A DNA stretch of 64,000 bases from Agriotes lineatus (taxonomy: Eukaryota > Arthropoda > Insecta > Coleoptera > Elateridae), in the NCBI GenBank assembly GCA_940337035.1, contig CALNHX010001914.1, positions 1-64,000 of the forward strand, written 5' to 3'. The notes under the pieces are model-generated. The model had not been told where the DNA came from. It saw nothing but the letters and a program-made list of their open reading frames with translations, and made no database searches. The translations under genes and the position numbers were made by a program. Positions 19,912 through 29,101 of this stretch are shown here, in pieces (the stretch's first letter is position 1; each line of letters starts with the position of its first letter).

Positions 19912-22106
19912 TATGGGGCTCTCGATTTTGGTAGTTACATCAGCTGTGTTTACCTGGATGTCTTTATTTATCAATATTTAATTTTGTACTCTTTAAATTT
20001 TTACTTCATATGCCATTTTGTAATTTTCATCTTGTTGTAGTGCACGTATTTATATTTGACTTTCTTTTCTTTTCATTTCTTTACGTATCCTTTCGTTCGG
20101 TTGTTTATTGACTTTTCTTCCCTCATCTTTCTTGACGAATGATTGGTTTAGCGGTATGTTTATGGGTAGTGTGATGGACTTTGTTGAAAGGGTATGCTTT
20201 GATGAGTGAGGGTTCTGAATGGTTTCTTTGATTGGTTGCGTGCGTGCTTTGGTAGTGTAGTATGTTTGGTTTTTTCCTTATCCTTCCTTTGGTTGCGTAT
20301 CGGTGGGTCGAGGGCCTGCGTGAATTACTTGTGCGGTTTGGTGTAGTCTACTCCATTTTTGGGATTTTTATTTACTTGCCTCGCCGTACTTGTGATTACT
20401 AAGGGTCTCGACGGGTTGTTTCCGGGTTGTTCTTTCTGGCTCTTAATTTTTTTTGAATGCGTTATTATGCATTTCCTTTTTTGGATGCGATTTTTGGATG
20501 TGAGGCAGTCCTCGTTTTAGGCCCCTGTTCGGTGTAAACAGGGTGTCTATATTTTTTTCTGTGTCCGATGTGGTGCAGGTTTTTCTTTTGTCAGACGTGA
20601 CAGGAGATATTTTTTGCGTCGGTTTTGATGCGCTATTGCATCTGGTTACGCATTGTTTTATGCAATTTTTTGCGTCTTTTAACGCATTTGTCTGAGTGCT
20701 GATTTTCCCTTACGATTGAAGGCGGTTTGCTTTTTTGTGTTTCCTCTTCTTTAAGCGTGTCCATGTCTCCGTAAACCCGGGTCACGGCATGGAATGGTAG
20801 ACCTAGCCAGTCGAAGCTTGGTTGAGTGGGTGTGGCAGCGTGAGTTTTTCCGAACTCTGGTTTTTTGGTTCATTTTCCTCTTCTTTCCTTTTCTCTTTTC
20901 CTTATGTCCCGTTTTCTCTTCTGTTTTTAAAAGTTGCTGTAGGGTATGTTCCCTATGGATCTTGCATTCTAGTGCTTTTCACTTGCCTTTTTCTTGCCAT
21001 TACTTCCGTCTCATTTGAAGATTTTTTCAAAAGCGCTTCGCTTATTTGAATTTGGACTATGGTATTATAGGATATTGTGACCGTGGAAACACCTACAGTG
21101 TCTCTTTTAAAAACTTGTTTTTTGTGCTTTTTGTTTCTTGCTAGGGTGGTAGGTTGGGCATGCAGGGAAGGTCACTGTTGAGGAGCAACGTCATCTTGTT
21201 CTCTCTCTAAGCAACGCTAGCAGTTGGGCTCGTTTCTTTCCATATTTTGGGATATTTTTTAGAGTGCTTTCCCCATCCGTGCTTGTGTTCGCTTAGTACC
21301 TTGACCGATTTGTTTTTCAAATCGTTGTTCATGGCTTGTTAGCTATGTTGTTTTTTATTTGATTTTATACTTGTTTCGGGTTTTTTCATTTTATTGTTAT
21401 TTGGGTTGGTTTTTTCGGCCTTGTGGAGATTTCTGGGGGTTGGGGCGAGCGATTGTGTTGCCATCCGACTCAGTGAGGGAGCCACATTCAGTCCGTCATC
21501 GGCTCGCCTTTTCCATCTAGCTGCGACGACTGGCTGAATGCCCGAGCGGGGTTTGGTGGTGTTGCGGTTGTTCCCTCCGGCTTCTGGGGTCTCTACCTAA
21601 ATTCGGGGCGGTTATGGTTTTTAGGATGTTATCCTGGGTTTTCACCCGAATCTTTTTTCGCAGTACTTACTGTGTTTCATTTTTTAAGATAATTTTTTTA
21701 CTCTCATACTTTTTGATGTTGGGTTACTTTAGATTTGGAGTGAGTGATGATGATGCGGTGCGAGTTGTTCGGATTTTTGTGAGTTTTTCGGATGTTTGTA
21801 GGAAGGTGGATTGTGTCCTATGTGATGCAGTCGGTTTTTGCTGTGTTTAGCAGTTTTTTAGGCTTCTGTCCGGTTTAGACAGAACGTCTATTTTTTTTTG
21901 GCGGTGTCCTATGTGGTGCCCCTGTTATTTTTAAGCCGATTTATAAGGGTTGTTTCCCTTGGCTTATCTTCTCGAAAGAGGATTTTTTCGATAGCGTTTC
22001 GCTTTTGGTGTTGGCATCATCGATCTTATTCTCGAATTCTTTGGTTTCCTACATTTTTTTAATGTTTTCATATTTAAACCTTTTTATTTCTTTTGGCCGT
22101 GGGGAG

Positions 22107-23495
22107 TGAAACAATTTTTTGGCTTTGCCTAATTGTTTCGCCATTTATCCAATTATTTCAGGCTTAACCTGTATATTTTTAGTTAAATTATAATTCCTTT
22201 TGCATTTCGAATTCGTAAATTTTCCAAACCAACGCATTTTGTACCTGCATCAAGTTCTTATCGTTTGCGCAATGCCCTCTCTGACCCGCGCTATCTCTTA
22301 TCAGAGTGCGAGCCTTCCTCGAGGAAACGAAATTGTCGTCCGAGGCACTCATTCTTTTCGCCTCGGGCAGCGCATTTCGCGCGGCCGAGATTTTATGTTA
22401 ATTATATTAAATTACGTGCGCTCAACCAATTTCAATGAGCAATGTGTTTTCTAAGGGCTGATTATTATCAGGTACGATTGCGCTTTTCTGTCTTATTATC
22501 CCCATAGTAATTACATTTTTTGTTAGCTCTTAATTACCAGTTCCGTTTCAACAACGAGTTTATCTCGGAGGCCAAGCCTTATCGCACTTTCGACACCTGC
22601 TGGGTTCGGCGTTTTGCGGCCTTTTAAAGATGCTTTTGCTGCCTTTTTGGGGATGCTTCTGCAGCAATTTTCTGCGCATCCTTGGCGATTCCAACAAGGA
22701 TTGTAGCCGTTCACGTCCAGCTTGTTTTGCGAGGTTAGTTGTGCTGTTTCGAGATTTATCGTGTTTTTGATAACTGGTTTCTCCATTTATACATTTTAAA
22801 CCCGTCAATATTTAAAACTTAAATTCATACGTTTTGCAATTATTAAAATGTAATGTTCAATTTGATACATGCTCTTGCTTTTTACATTAAATTTTCATGC
22901 TTATAGTTAATTATGCACAGTTATAAATTTTGCTATTTTTGATGTGTGTTTCGACCCTATGTAAAAGGTACAGTCACGCTATTTATTTTCAATAGCCTAA
23001 CAGAAGGTTTTATTAGATGACTGTGATAAGCTTATCCCACGAGTGTTTTTGGTAAATTATTATAATAACCCGAAAGGGGTTCTTAATTTTATGCGTGTCG
23101 CAACCTTCAGTTAAGATACACAATTGTGTTATTACATTATTTACATTTTAATTATCCTGATTATTGGTTACTGACTCTTCAAAACTTTTATTAATGATTA
23201 ATTAAACGCTAGTCACTTGTAGTTTATTTTTCTTCTTGTTATTTGAAATCTTTTGATTTCTGGCGCCCATTTCCATTTTCCTTTCCTTTTTTGAAGACAT
23301 TCCAGGGTACATAGCTGATGATCTGAACCTACGATCTAAGGCCGCCGATATTTGAGCTAGTCGGCCATCGCGGTGAGTAAGTAACAGTTTTTCAGAGCTG
23401 CCGTGGTGTATAAATGGTAGGGGGGTTAATCTGCGATTTTTACTACCATTGCTTATTTTATTAATTAATCGCAGGTCGGCTTTCTTATTGTTTCA
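22107..23495 (+). repeat. 3' LTR of the 18.5-kb element
   Basis: 1389 bp, about 99% identical by eye to the 5' LTR. Differences include a short rearranged stretch near 23113 and a shorter T-run near 23287. It is preceded by the purine tract at 22095-22106. Confidence 0.9.
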
Positions 23496-24090
23496 ATGTT
23501 GCAGGCGAGTTCACCTTCGGCTGTAGCGGTACCACGGGCCATTGGGAGGATATTCCAAGAAGTATCTGCAGGTTCTTACGTGAGTTATTACAGGTATGTT
23601 AATAGGTTTAAATTATGGTGCGTAGGGCTGGGCGATGTTGAAGTTCTGATATCGATTATCGATAACTGAGACATATCGATACATATCGATATATCGAAAT
23701 ATCGATACATATCGAAATATCTATATTTTCGATAAGTATCGATAGTTATCGATTAATATCGATAGTTATCGATTAATATCGGTAGTTATCGATATTTCTG
23801 GACAAATATCGATAAATATGGCTACTATATCGATAATTATCAATACATGTGCATATGTATATAGTATATTTTGTTAGTAGATATACAGTGACCGCCAAAA
23901 AGTTGGCACAATATGAGAACAATTTTTATTTAATGCTTACCAAAAGTCGACTCAGCAAAAATGCCCCAACCGGCTACTGCGCTAATACCCCGAACACAAA
24001 CCCTAAACACCATAGAAATTAAACAAGCAAATGTTTCAATAACATAAACCCAGTAGGACGAAGGACGAGTTCAAAATGCCGCATTTTTCT

Positions 24091-27000
24091 TTTTTTTTTT
24101 TTTTTTTAAGTAGCCTTATTCGTTCCATTTCTGGACATAGGCCTCCCTCATATATGCCCATTTATTTCTGTCTTGGGCTTCTCTTATCCATGTCAGACCC
24201 GCTGAGAGTTTTATGTCGTCCGTCCATCGCATGGGCGGGCGGCCTCTAGCTCGTTTCCCCTGGTATGGTCGCCATTGTAATATGGTCTTCGTCCAGCGTC
24301 CATCCTGTATTCTGGCGACATGTCCGGCAAAATTCCATTTGAGTTCGGCTATTTTCTCGCCTACATCTTTAACTTTAGTTATAGCTCTTATTTGCTCGTT
24401 TCTCTTATGGTCCTTTAATGATATTCCTATCATTTGCCTTTCCATGGCTCGTTGCGTTGTTTTAAGCATCCCAAGAGATTTCTTCGTAATTGTCCACGTC
24501 TGGGCTCCATACGTCATTACGGGTAGAACGCATTGGTCATATAAACGTCTTCTTAGATTTAGTGGGATATTCTTGTTGTTCAATGTGGGCTTTAGTCTTC
24601 CAAAAGCTGCCCAAGCCAGTCTCCTCCTTCTGTATATTTCTTGGGTTTGATTTTCCTTTCCGAGTGTCACTTCCTGTCCCAAGTATATGTAGCTGGATAC
24701 ATTTTCTATTAGTTGGGATCTAACTGTGATTTGGGGGTTTTGTCTACACATAGTTTTTGTTTTTGATATATTTATTTGTAGTCCCACTTTAGCCGATTGT
24801 TCCTCTAATTCCATTAGCATTTGTCTTAGTTCTTCTTTTGTTTCACATATTAGGACAACATCATCCGCGTATCTCAAATGGTTCAATCTTTGTCCATTAA
24901 TTAAGATACCTTTATCATCCCAGTTTACTCTCTTAAATACGTCTTCCAGGGCCATGGTGAAGAGCTTCGGAGACAAGGTATCCCCCTGTCTTATTCCTCT
25001 TTCTATTTTAATGGGTTTTGTGCTGCTGTTTTGTTGTATGTTGTCTAGTTGAATGGAAGCAGTAGCATGTTCGTATATATATTTGATGAGGTTAGAGTAT
25101 CTGCTGTCTATTCTTGCATTTGAGAGCGATTGTAGCATTGCCCAGTGTTCGACACTATCAAAGGCTTTCTGATAGTCAACAAATGCCATACATATGTCCA
25201 GATTGTACTCTACTACTTTTTCTGTTAATATTCTCATGGTTAAAAGGTGGTCACATGTACTGAAATTTTTCCTAAATCCAGCCTGTTCCTCTGGTTGATA
25301 CTGGTCCAATTTAGTTGTTATTCTATTAGTTATGATCTTCGTAAGCAACTTATATATCTGCGACAACAAGGAGATCGGTCGGTAATTCTCCAAGTTAGCC
25401 TTGTCTCCTTTTTTGTATATAAGTATTACAATTGCATTATTCCAGTTACTGGGTATTTTTCCTTGCTGTATACATTCATTAAACAGTTGACATAACTTGG
25501 ATATTACTATATCTCCTCCCTGTTTTAACATCTCCGTAAGTACTCCATCCTCTCCTGGCGCTTTATTATTTTTCATAGTTGTTAGGGCATTTTTCAGTTC
25601 TTCCTTTGTGATTTCTGGGATCTCCTCCGATCCTACATTCATTATTCTCTCGTTTTGTTGTCTCTCTTTTGGCTGGATTTTTTTGTTGTATAAATCTTCG
25701 TAGAAATCCTCTGTTGTTTCTAGCATTTCTGTTTGATTCCTTATTTCTTTTCCGCCCTTGTCCTTCAGAACTAGTATTTGTTTCCTGTGGTTGTTTTTCC
25801 TTAGGCTTTTTAGGCCTCTATTTTTTTCCAGCAATTTTTTAACTTCTTCCTCAAAAAACTCATTTAGGTCCTTTCTTATCATTTTTCTTGTTTCTTTTCT
25901 AAGAATTTTAAGTTCATCATATCGTTTGTCTCTTAATAGTTGTCTCTTTTTTGCGATATTCCTTTTTGTTTCATCCTTTAGTTTACATATTTTTGCTTTT
26001 TTCTGTTCTGCTACTTCTCTTGCAGTTTTAGTTAGTATCGATGTTAGTCTCTGACTTGTGCTATCTAGGTTTCTATTATCCTGGGTTTTCTCCATTTCTA
26101 TTATTTCTTCTTTTAATCTTTCCCGATATTTATTAGCGTTTATTGTCAGTAGTTTTTGGTCTATCGTATGTTGTTGTGGTTTGAATAGCTTCATTCTATC
26201 TAGCTTTTCATTTATCATAATTTTAGCTCTTATCATCCTGTGGTCGCTATTAATATTGCTGCAGTTCAGTGCAGTCACGTCTCTTACAGCTAGTTTATTA
26301 TTTGAGAGAATGTAATCTATTTCACTTTTTGTCTGTCCGTCCGGACTTCTCCACGTCCATTTTCGTTGTTTCTTTTTATTGTAAAAGGATGCCATCGCAT
26401 ATAATTTTTGCTCCGTTATGAATTCCATTAACCTCTTGCCTCTTTCATTTCTGGTATCATAGCTAAAGTGTCCAACAAATTCTTCGGTTTCCTCTTGCCG
26501 TTTTCCTAGTTTAGCATTAAAATCTCCAATGACGAAAGTATATTTTGTGTATTCTCTGCTCATCATTTTTCTTACTCCATCATAAAATCTTTCTACCTCT
26601 TCATCGCTATAGTCTTTCGTTGGCGCGTAACATTGTATGATTTGGATTTTGCAATGTTTGGATATTCTCAGCAATACAGAGCAAATTCTATCAGAAACGC
26701 TCTCAAACTTAATAATGTTTGGTGTTAGGGCTTTATTTATTAGAAAACCTACTCCTCGCTGGCTCTCATTTTCTGATCCTTTGTGGTACAATGTGTGCCC
26801 CGAGTTCAGTGTGATACACTCCTCTCCTCTTCTTCTCACTTCACACATTCCCACAATATCCCACTTTATATGCGTCAACTCCTCTTCTAGTTCGTATAGC
26901 TGGCAATCATTTAATAGTGTTCTGACATTTAGGGTACTTAGTCTAAGTGTTGTTTTGGGCATAACTCGTTTTCTTGCTTGTCTGATCTTGGGTTGTTGTA

Positions 27001-27350
27001 GTACGGGCGAACTTTTGCCTCCCCCAGAATCCGTGAGGCAAACCCCTTTGGGGGTGTGGGATTTTGAGAAGTCTCTCATACCCACCTGGGGTATCTTTCC
27101 TTTTGTTTTTTGTTTCGCCATTTTTGAAAGGGGTTTTTGGTCATAATCCTCCACGTTGACCAGGCGGCTTGGAGGATGGGAGGGGATGTAGGTAGGATCT
27201 TTGTCTTGGTTAGGGGGTAGGATTTGGGAGTAAGGACATGGTTCCTCTCAATGTTAAGGGGAAGGAAAGAAACCACGGCTCACGTGGGCAGGGTCGCATC
27301 CCTGAAGTAGACCTATCTCTGGCGGGATCCCAGAGAGTGCCTACCCGTTA
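24091..27350 (-). mobile_element. RTE-type LINE, apparently complete
   Basis: A minus-strand element with a short 5' UTR (about 27155-27350), one open reading frame and a very short 3' UTR running into a 19-base A tail (T-run near 24091-24109 on the plus strand). A tail directly after the stop codon is normal for compact LINEs. Target duplications are not clear to me: CCGCAT appears near both sides but may be chance. The 5' boundary is judged from where the ATCGAT array resumes. Confidence 0.8.
24116..27154 (-). CDS. RTE-type LINE polyprotein (endonuclease + reverse transcriptase)
   Basis: An uninterrupted 1012-residue frame. Residues 68-310 are an apurinic-type endonuclease: LSTLNVRTL (Asn 76), MCEVRR (Glu 105), CYAPT, IGDFNAKLG (210-214) and SDHRMI (303-305). 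RT follows: NYRPISLLSQIYK, EQAGFRKNFST, MAFVDYQKAFDSV, GIRQGDTLSPKLF and the catalytic YADD at 762-765. The C-terminus has the GHVARIQDGRW...WRPYQGKRARGR block typical of this insect LINE group, often annotated as craniofacial development protein 2-like. The enzyme nicks chromosomal DNA and primes reverse transcription of its own RNA there. All key residues are present, so it could be active or only recently silenced. The start is the first Met; Met 12 is an alternative. Confidence 0.93.
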   Translation of the reverse strand: MEDYDQKPLSKMAKQKTKGKIPQVGMRDFSKSHTPKGVCLTDSGGGKSSPVLQQPKIRQARKRVMPKTTLRLSTLNVRTLLNDCQLYELEEELTHIKWDIVGMCEVRRRGEECITLNSGHTLYHKGSENESQRGVGFLINKALTPNIIKFESVSDRICSVLLRISKHCKIQIIQCYAPTKDYSDEEVERFYDGVRKMMSREYTKYTFVIGDFNAKLGKRQEETEEFVGHFSYDTRNERGKRLMEFITEQKLYAMASFYNKKKQRKWTWRSPDGQTKSEIDYILSNNKLAVRDVTALNCSNINSDHRMIRAKIMINEKLDRMKLFKPQQHTIDQKLLTINANKYRERLKEEIIEMEKTQDNRNLDSTSQRLTSILTKTAREVAEQKKAKICKLKDETKRNIAKKRQLLRDKRYDELKILRKETRKMIRKDLNEFFEEEVKKLLEKNRGLKSLRKNNHRKQILVLKDKGGKEIRNQTEMLETTEDFYEDLYNKKIQPKERQQNERIMNVGSEEIPEITKEELKNALTTMKNNKAPGEDGVLTEMLKQGGDIVISKLCQLFNECIQQGKIPSNWNNAIVILIYKKGDKANLENYRPISLLSQIYKLLTKIITNRITTKLDQYQPEEQAGFRKNFSTCDHLLTMRILTEKVVEYNLDICMAFVDYQKAFDSVEHWAMLQSLSNARIDSRYSNLIKYIYEHATASIQLDNIQQNSSTKPIKIERGIRQGDTLSPKLFTMALEDVFKRVNWDDKGILINGQRLNHLRYADDVVLICETKEELRQMLMELEEQSAKVGLQINISKTKTMCRQNPQITVRSQLIENVSSYIYLGQEVTLGKENQTQEIYRRRRLAWAAFGRLKPTLNNKNIPLNLRRRLYDQCVLPVMTYGAQTWTITKKSLGMLKTTQRAMERQMIGISLKDHKRNEQIRAITKVKDVGEKIAELKWNFAGHVARIQDGRWTKTILQWRPYQGKRARGRPPMRWTDDIKLSAGLTWIREAQDRNKWAYMREAYVQKWNE

Positions 27351-27718
27351 CCCCGCATAGCTATCTATAATTATCTATCGATCACTATCGATATCGATAA
27401 CTACCGATAATTATCGATACATATCGATAAATATCAAGTAGTAGCTATCCATATTTATCGATATATATCGATATGTGCAAAACCTGGAAATACCAAATTT
27501 AATATCGATATATCGATACATCGATATTTAAAGAAGGGTATATCGATAAACGATATATCGATAATATTAACGATATATCGTGATTTTCGACCAGCCCTAA
27601 TGGTGCGGGTTCAAACACCTCGGGAAAATGTTTCCGGGCACCGGTATTTGCGCTTGGAAACGGAGCGATAGCAAGTCGCTTTAAGGGGTTAACCCTGCAA
27701 GACAGTTCATCTGCCAAG

Positions 27719-28839
27719 CTAGGGTTTTAGCCGGAAGAATTCTATTTTCCAATACAGTTCAGCTACCAAGGTAAAATTGAATTCTAGCGGCATCGCCTTA
27801 CAGGTGAGGTACGGAAAGCTGGGCTTAAGGGCGGATAGTTCAGCTGCTACTTCCCATGAAGCATAGACTGGTAAGAGTTGGAGGTCTTCTCTGTTAGACA
27901 GTTCAACTGCCAGTCGGAGGACGCAGACAGGAGAGGATAAGGATAGGTTAGGAGAAATAAATCTCAAGTTATTCAAATGGTGGTGCAATCTTCTTTTATA
28001 CCTTTCAACTCGTGTTATCGGTGTACTCGTCCTAGGTTCCCATGGAGTGGGGAAACAAAGCGGTCGATCCTTCAACGCTACGTTGCGCATCGCGGGAGTC
28101 TTCCCGTTATCGGAAAACCAAGCGCCGGATAGACGCAACGTCGTCGGGACTTGTACGGTTGTATTGGTTGTGGTTGGGCTTCTGGATTTTCCGAGGGTTG
28201 TAACACAAGTTGATAAAATTCTTCTGGCGATAGTTTGAGTTCTGGCAGCTCTAGTTGCTGAAGCTCGTTTAGAACCTCGGCGAGGGCGTCTTTCTCAGCA
28301 AGGAGCACTAATGTTTCTCTCACGGAAACTTGTGAGGGAGTTTCTGGCCGCAACTCTGGCGGAACCTCGGGCTGCTTCCACCAGGGGCCGCATTCGGCAA
28401 AGAAGGCCGCTATTACGGGCGATAGCGTCTCTGGGGTCCCCGCGGTATTCGACTCGGTGGGGGTGTCTCGAGCAGGCGGCGAGTCTTCGAACACCCTTTT
28501 CGTCGATGTTGTTGCCGAGCTCGTTGGGTTTGAAGTCAGCGGAGATTTCTCAAGCAGTCGCTCGAACGTTTGAGCTAATTTTGTACGCACCTGGGGGTGG
28601 TCGTCAGAGTTAGTAGGGATCGGTCTGGTACTGCCTTTCTTTTCCAACGTAGCTGGTAAAGGGGGCAGCATTGCAGGCACTGGGCTCCACGTGGGCAGAG
28701 GCGACCAACGGGGACTTGGAGATGATACTGGAGAGTCATAGGCGTGGAAAGCCCATGGAGGTATCTTCTTTTGCGCCTTTCTTGATTTGAAGGGCCACGG
28801 CCGCACATCACACTTGTTTCGGATTGGAGGCAACTTCAA
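27719..28839 (-). pseudogene. Unknown frames downstream of the gypsy pol remnant
   Basis: Two overlapping minus-strand frames: 253 codons from 28839 and 139 codons from 28138. The first is rich in Pro/Ser (SPVSSPSPRWSPLP) with a Glu/Leu-rich helix (EVLNELQQLELPEL) and no domain I know. They lie about 260 bp downstream, in transcription order, of the integrase remnant, where some gypsy-group elements carry an extra ORF. No transmembrane or signal segment is seen, so nothing suggests an envelope protein. Relation to the element is inferred from position only. Confidence 0.4.
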
Positions 28840-28841
28840 AT

Positions 28842-29063
28842 AATTTGGAAATAACTCGAGTAATGGCGGTACGGTTGCAGATTGGTTCTTATGTAGTTGC
28901 AGTCCTTTTTATCACCCCTTCTATGAGACTGCAGGTAGAAGGTGTAGTTTTTGAGACCATTTTAGCACAGATGCACATTAAAATGTCTAGAAAATATTTT
29001 GTAACAGCTCCAAGGGAAAATTTTGCAAAATATGTTCTAGCAGGTGTGATGGAGAGTTTCTAG
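28842..29063 (+). pseudogene. Protein-like fragment of unknown origin
   Basis: A plus-strand frame ending KMSRKYFVTAPRENFAKYVL...ESF-stop reads like a real protein rather than chance. It sits between two minus-strand gypsy remnants and is not part of their coding. The pattern (basic helix, then FVTAP, then FAKYVLAG) faintly recalls the C-terminus of insect short-chain dehydrogenases of the 17-beta-HSD type, but I would not assign it without a search. It could be a captured host exon or a decayed element. Confidence 0.3.
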
Positions 29064-29101
29064 AACGCCTTATTGATATCCTTAACGTGGACTCGGCCAC
29101 T

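Larger units (their letters stand above)
18507..23495 (+). mobile_element. Non-autonomous LTR retrotransposon (long-LTR type)
   Basis: Two direct LTRs, 18507-19897 and 22107-23495, flank a 2.2-kb interior. The element is bracketed by a 4-bp target duplication ATGT (18503-18506, 23496-23499). LTRs begin TGAAACAAT and end ATTGTTTCA. A primer-type site TGGCGACCAACGC starts 2 bp after the left LTR, and a purine-rich GGCCGTGGGGAG sits just before the right LTR, fixing plus orientation. The interior has no gag or pol likeness, so enzymes must come from another element. I count roughly fifteen to twenty LTR differences by eye, about 1%. Confidence 0.9.
23623..27599. mobile_element. hAT element with ATCGAT arms, carrying an RTE LINE
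   Basis: Terminal repeats TAGGGCTGGGCGA and, reversed, TAGGGCTGGTCGA are flanked by a perfect 8-bp target duplication ATGGTGCG (23615-23622, 27600-27607). Both arms (about 23640-23860 and 27360-27585) are dense in ATCGATA and TATCGAT words, a likely subterminal binding array. No hAT transposase remains; the middle is filled by the RTE LINE. It interrupts older gypsy-derived sequence. Confidence 0.85.

Noticed and set aside
18639..22808. Repeated 71-87 codon frames inside the 18.5-kb LTRs
   Set aside because: They occur twice only because the LTR is duplicated. No motif, and small indels between the LTRs break other frames nearby.
27719..28839. Envelope gene downstream of gypsy pol
   Set aside because: No signal peptide, transmembrane segment or cleavage-site pattern is visible in either frame, so I left it as unknown.
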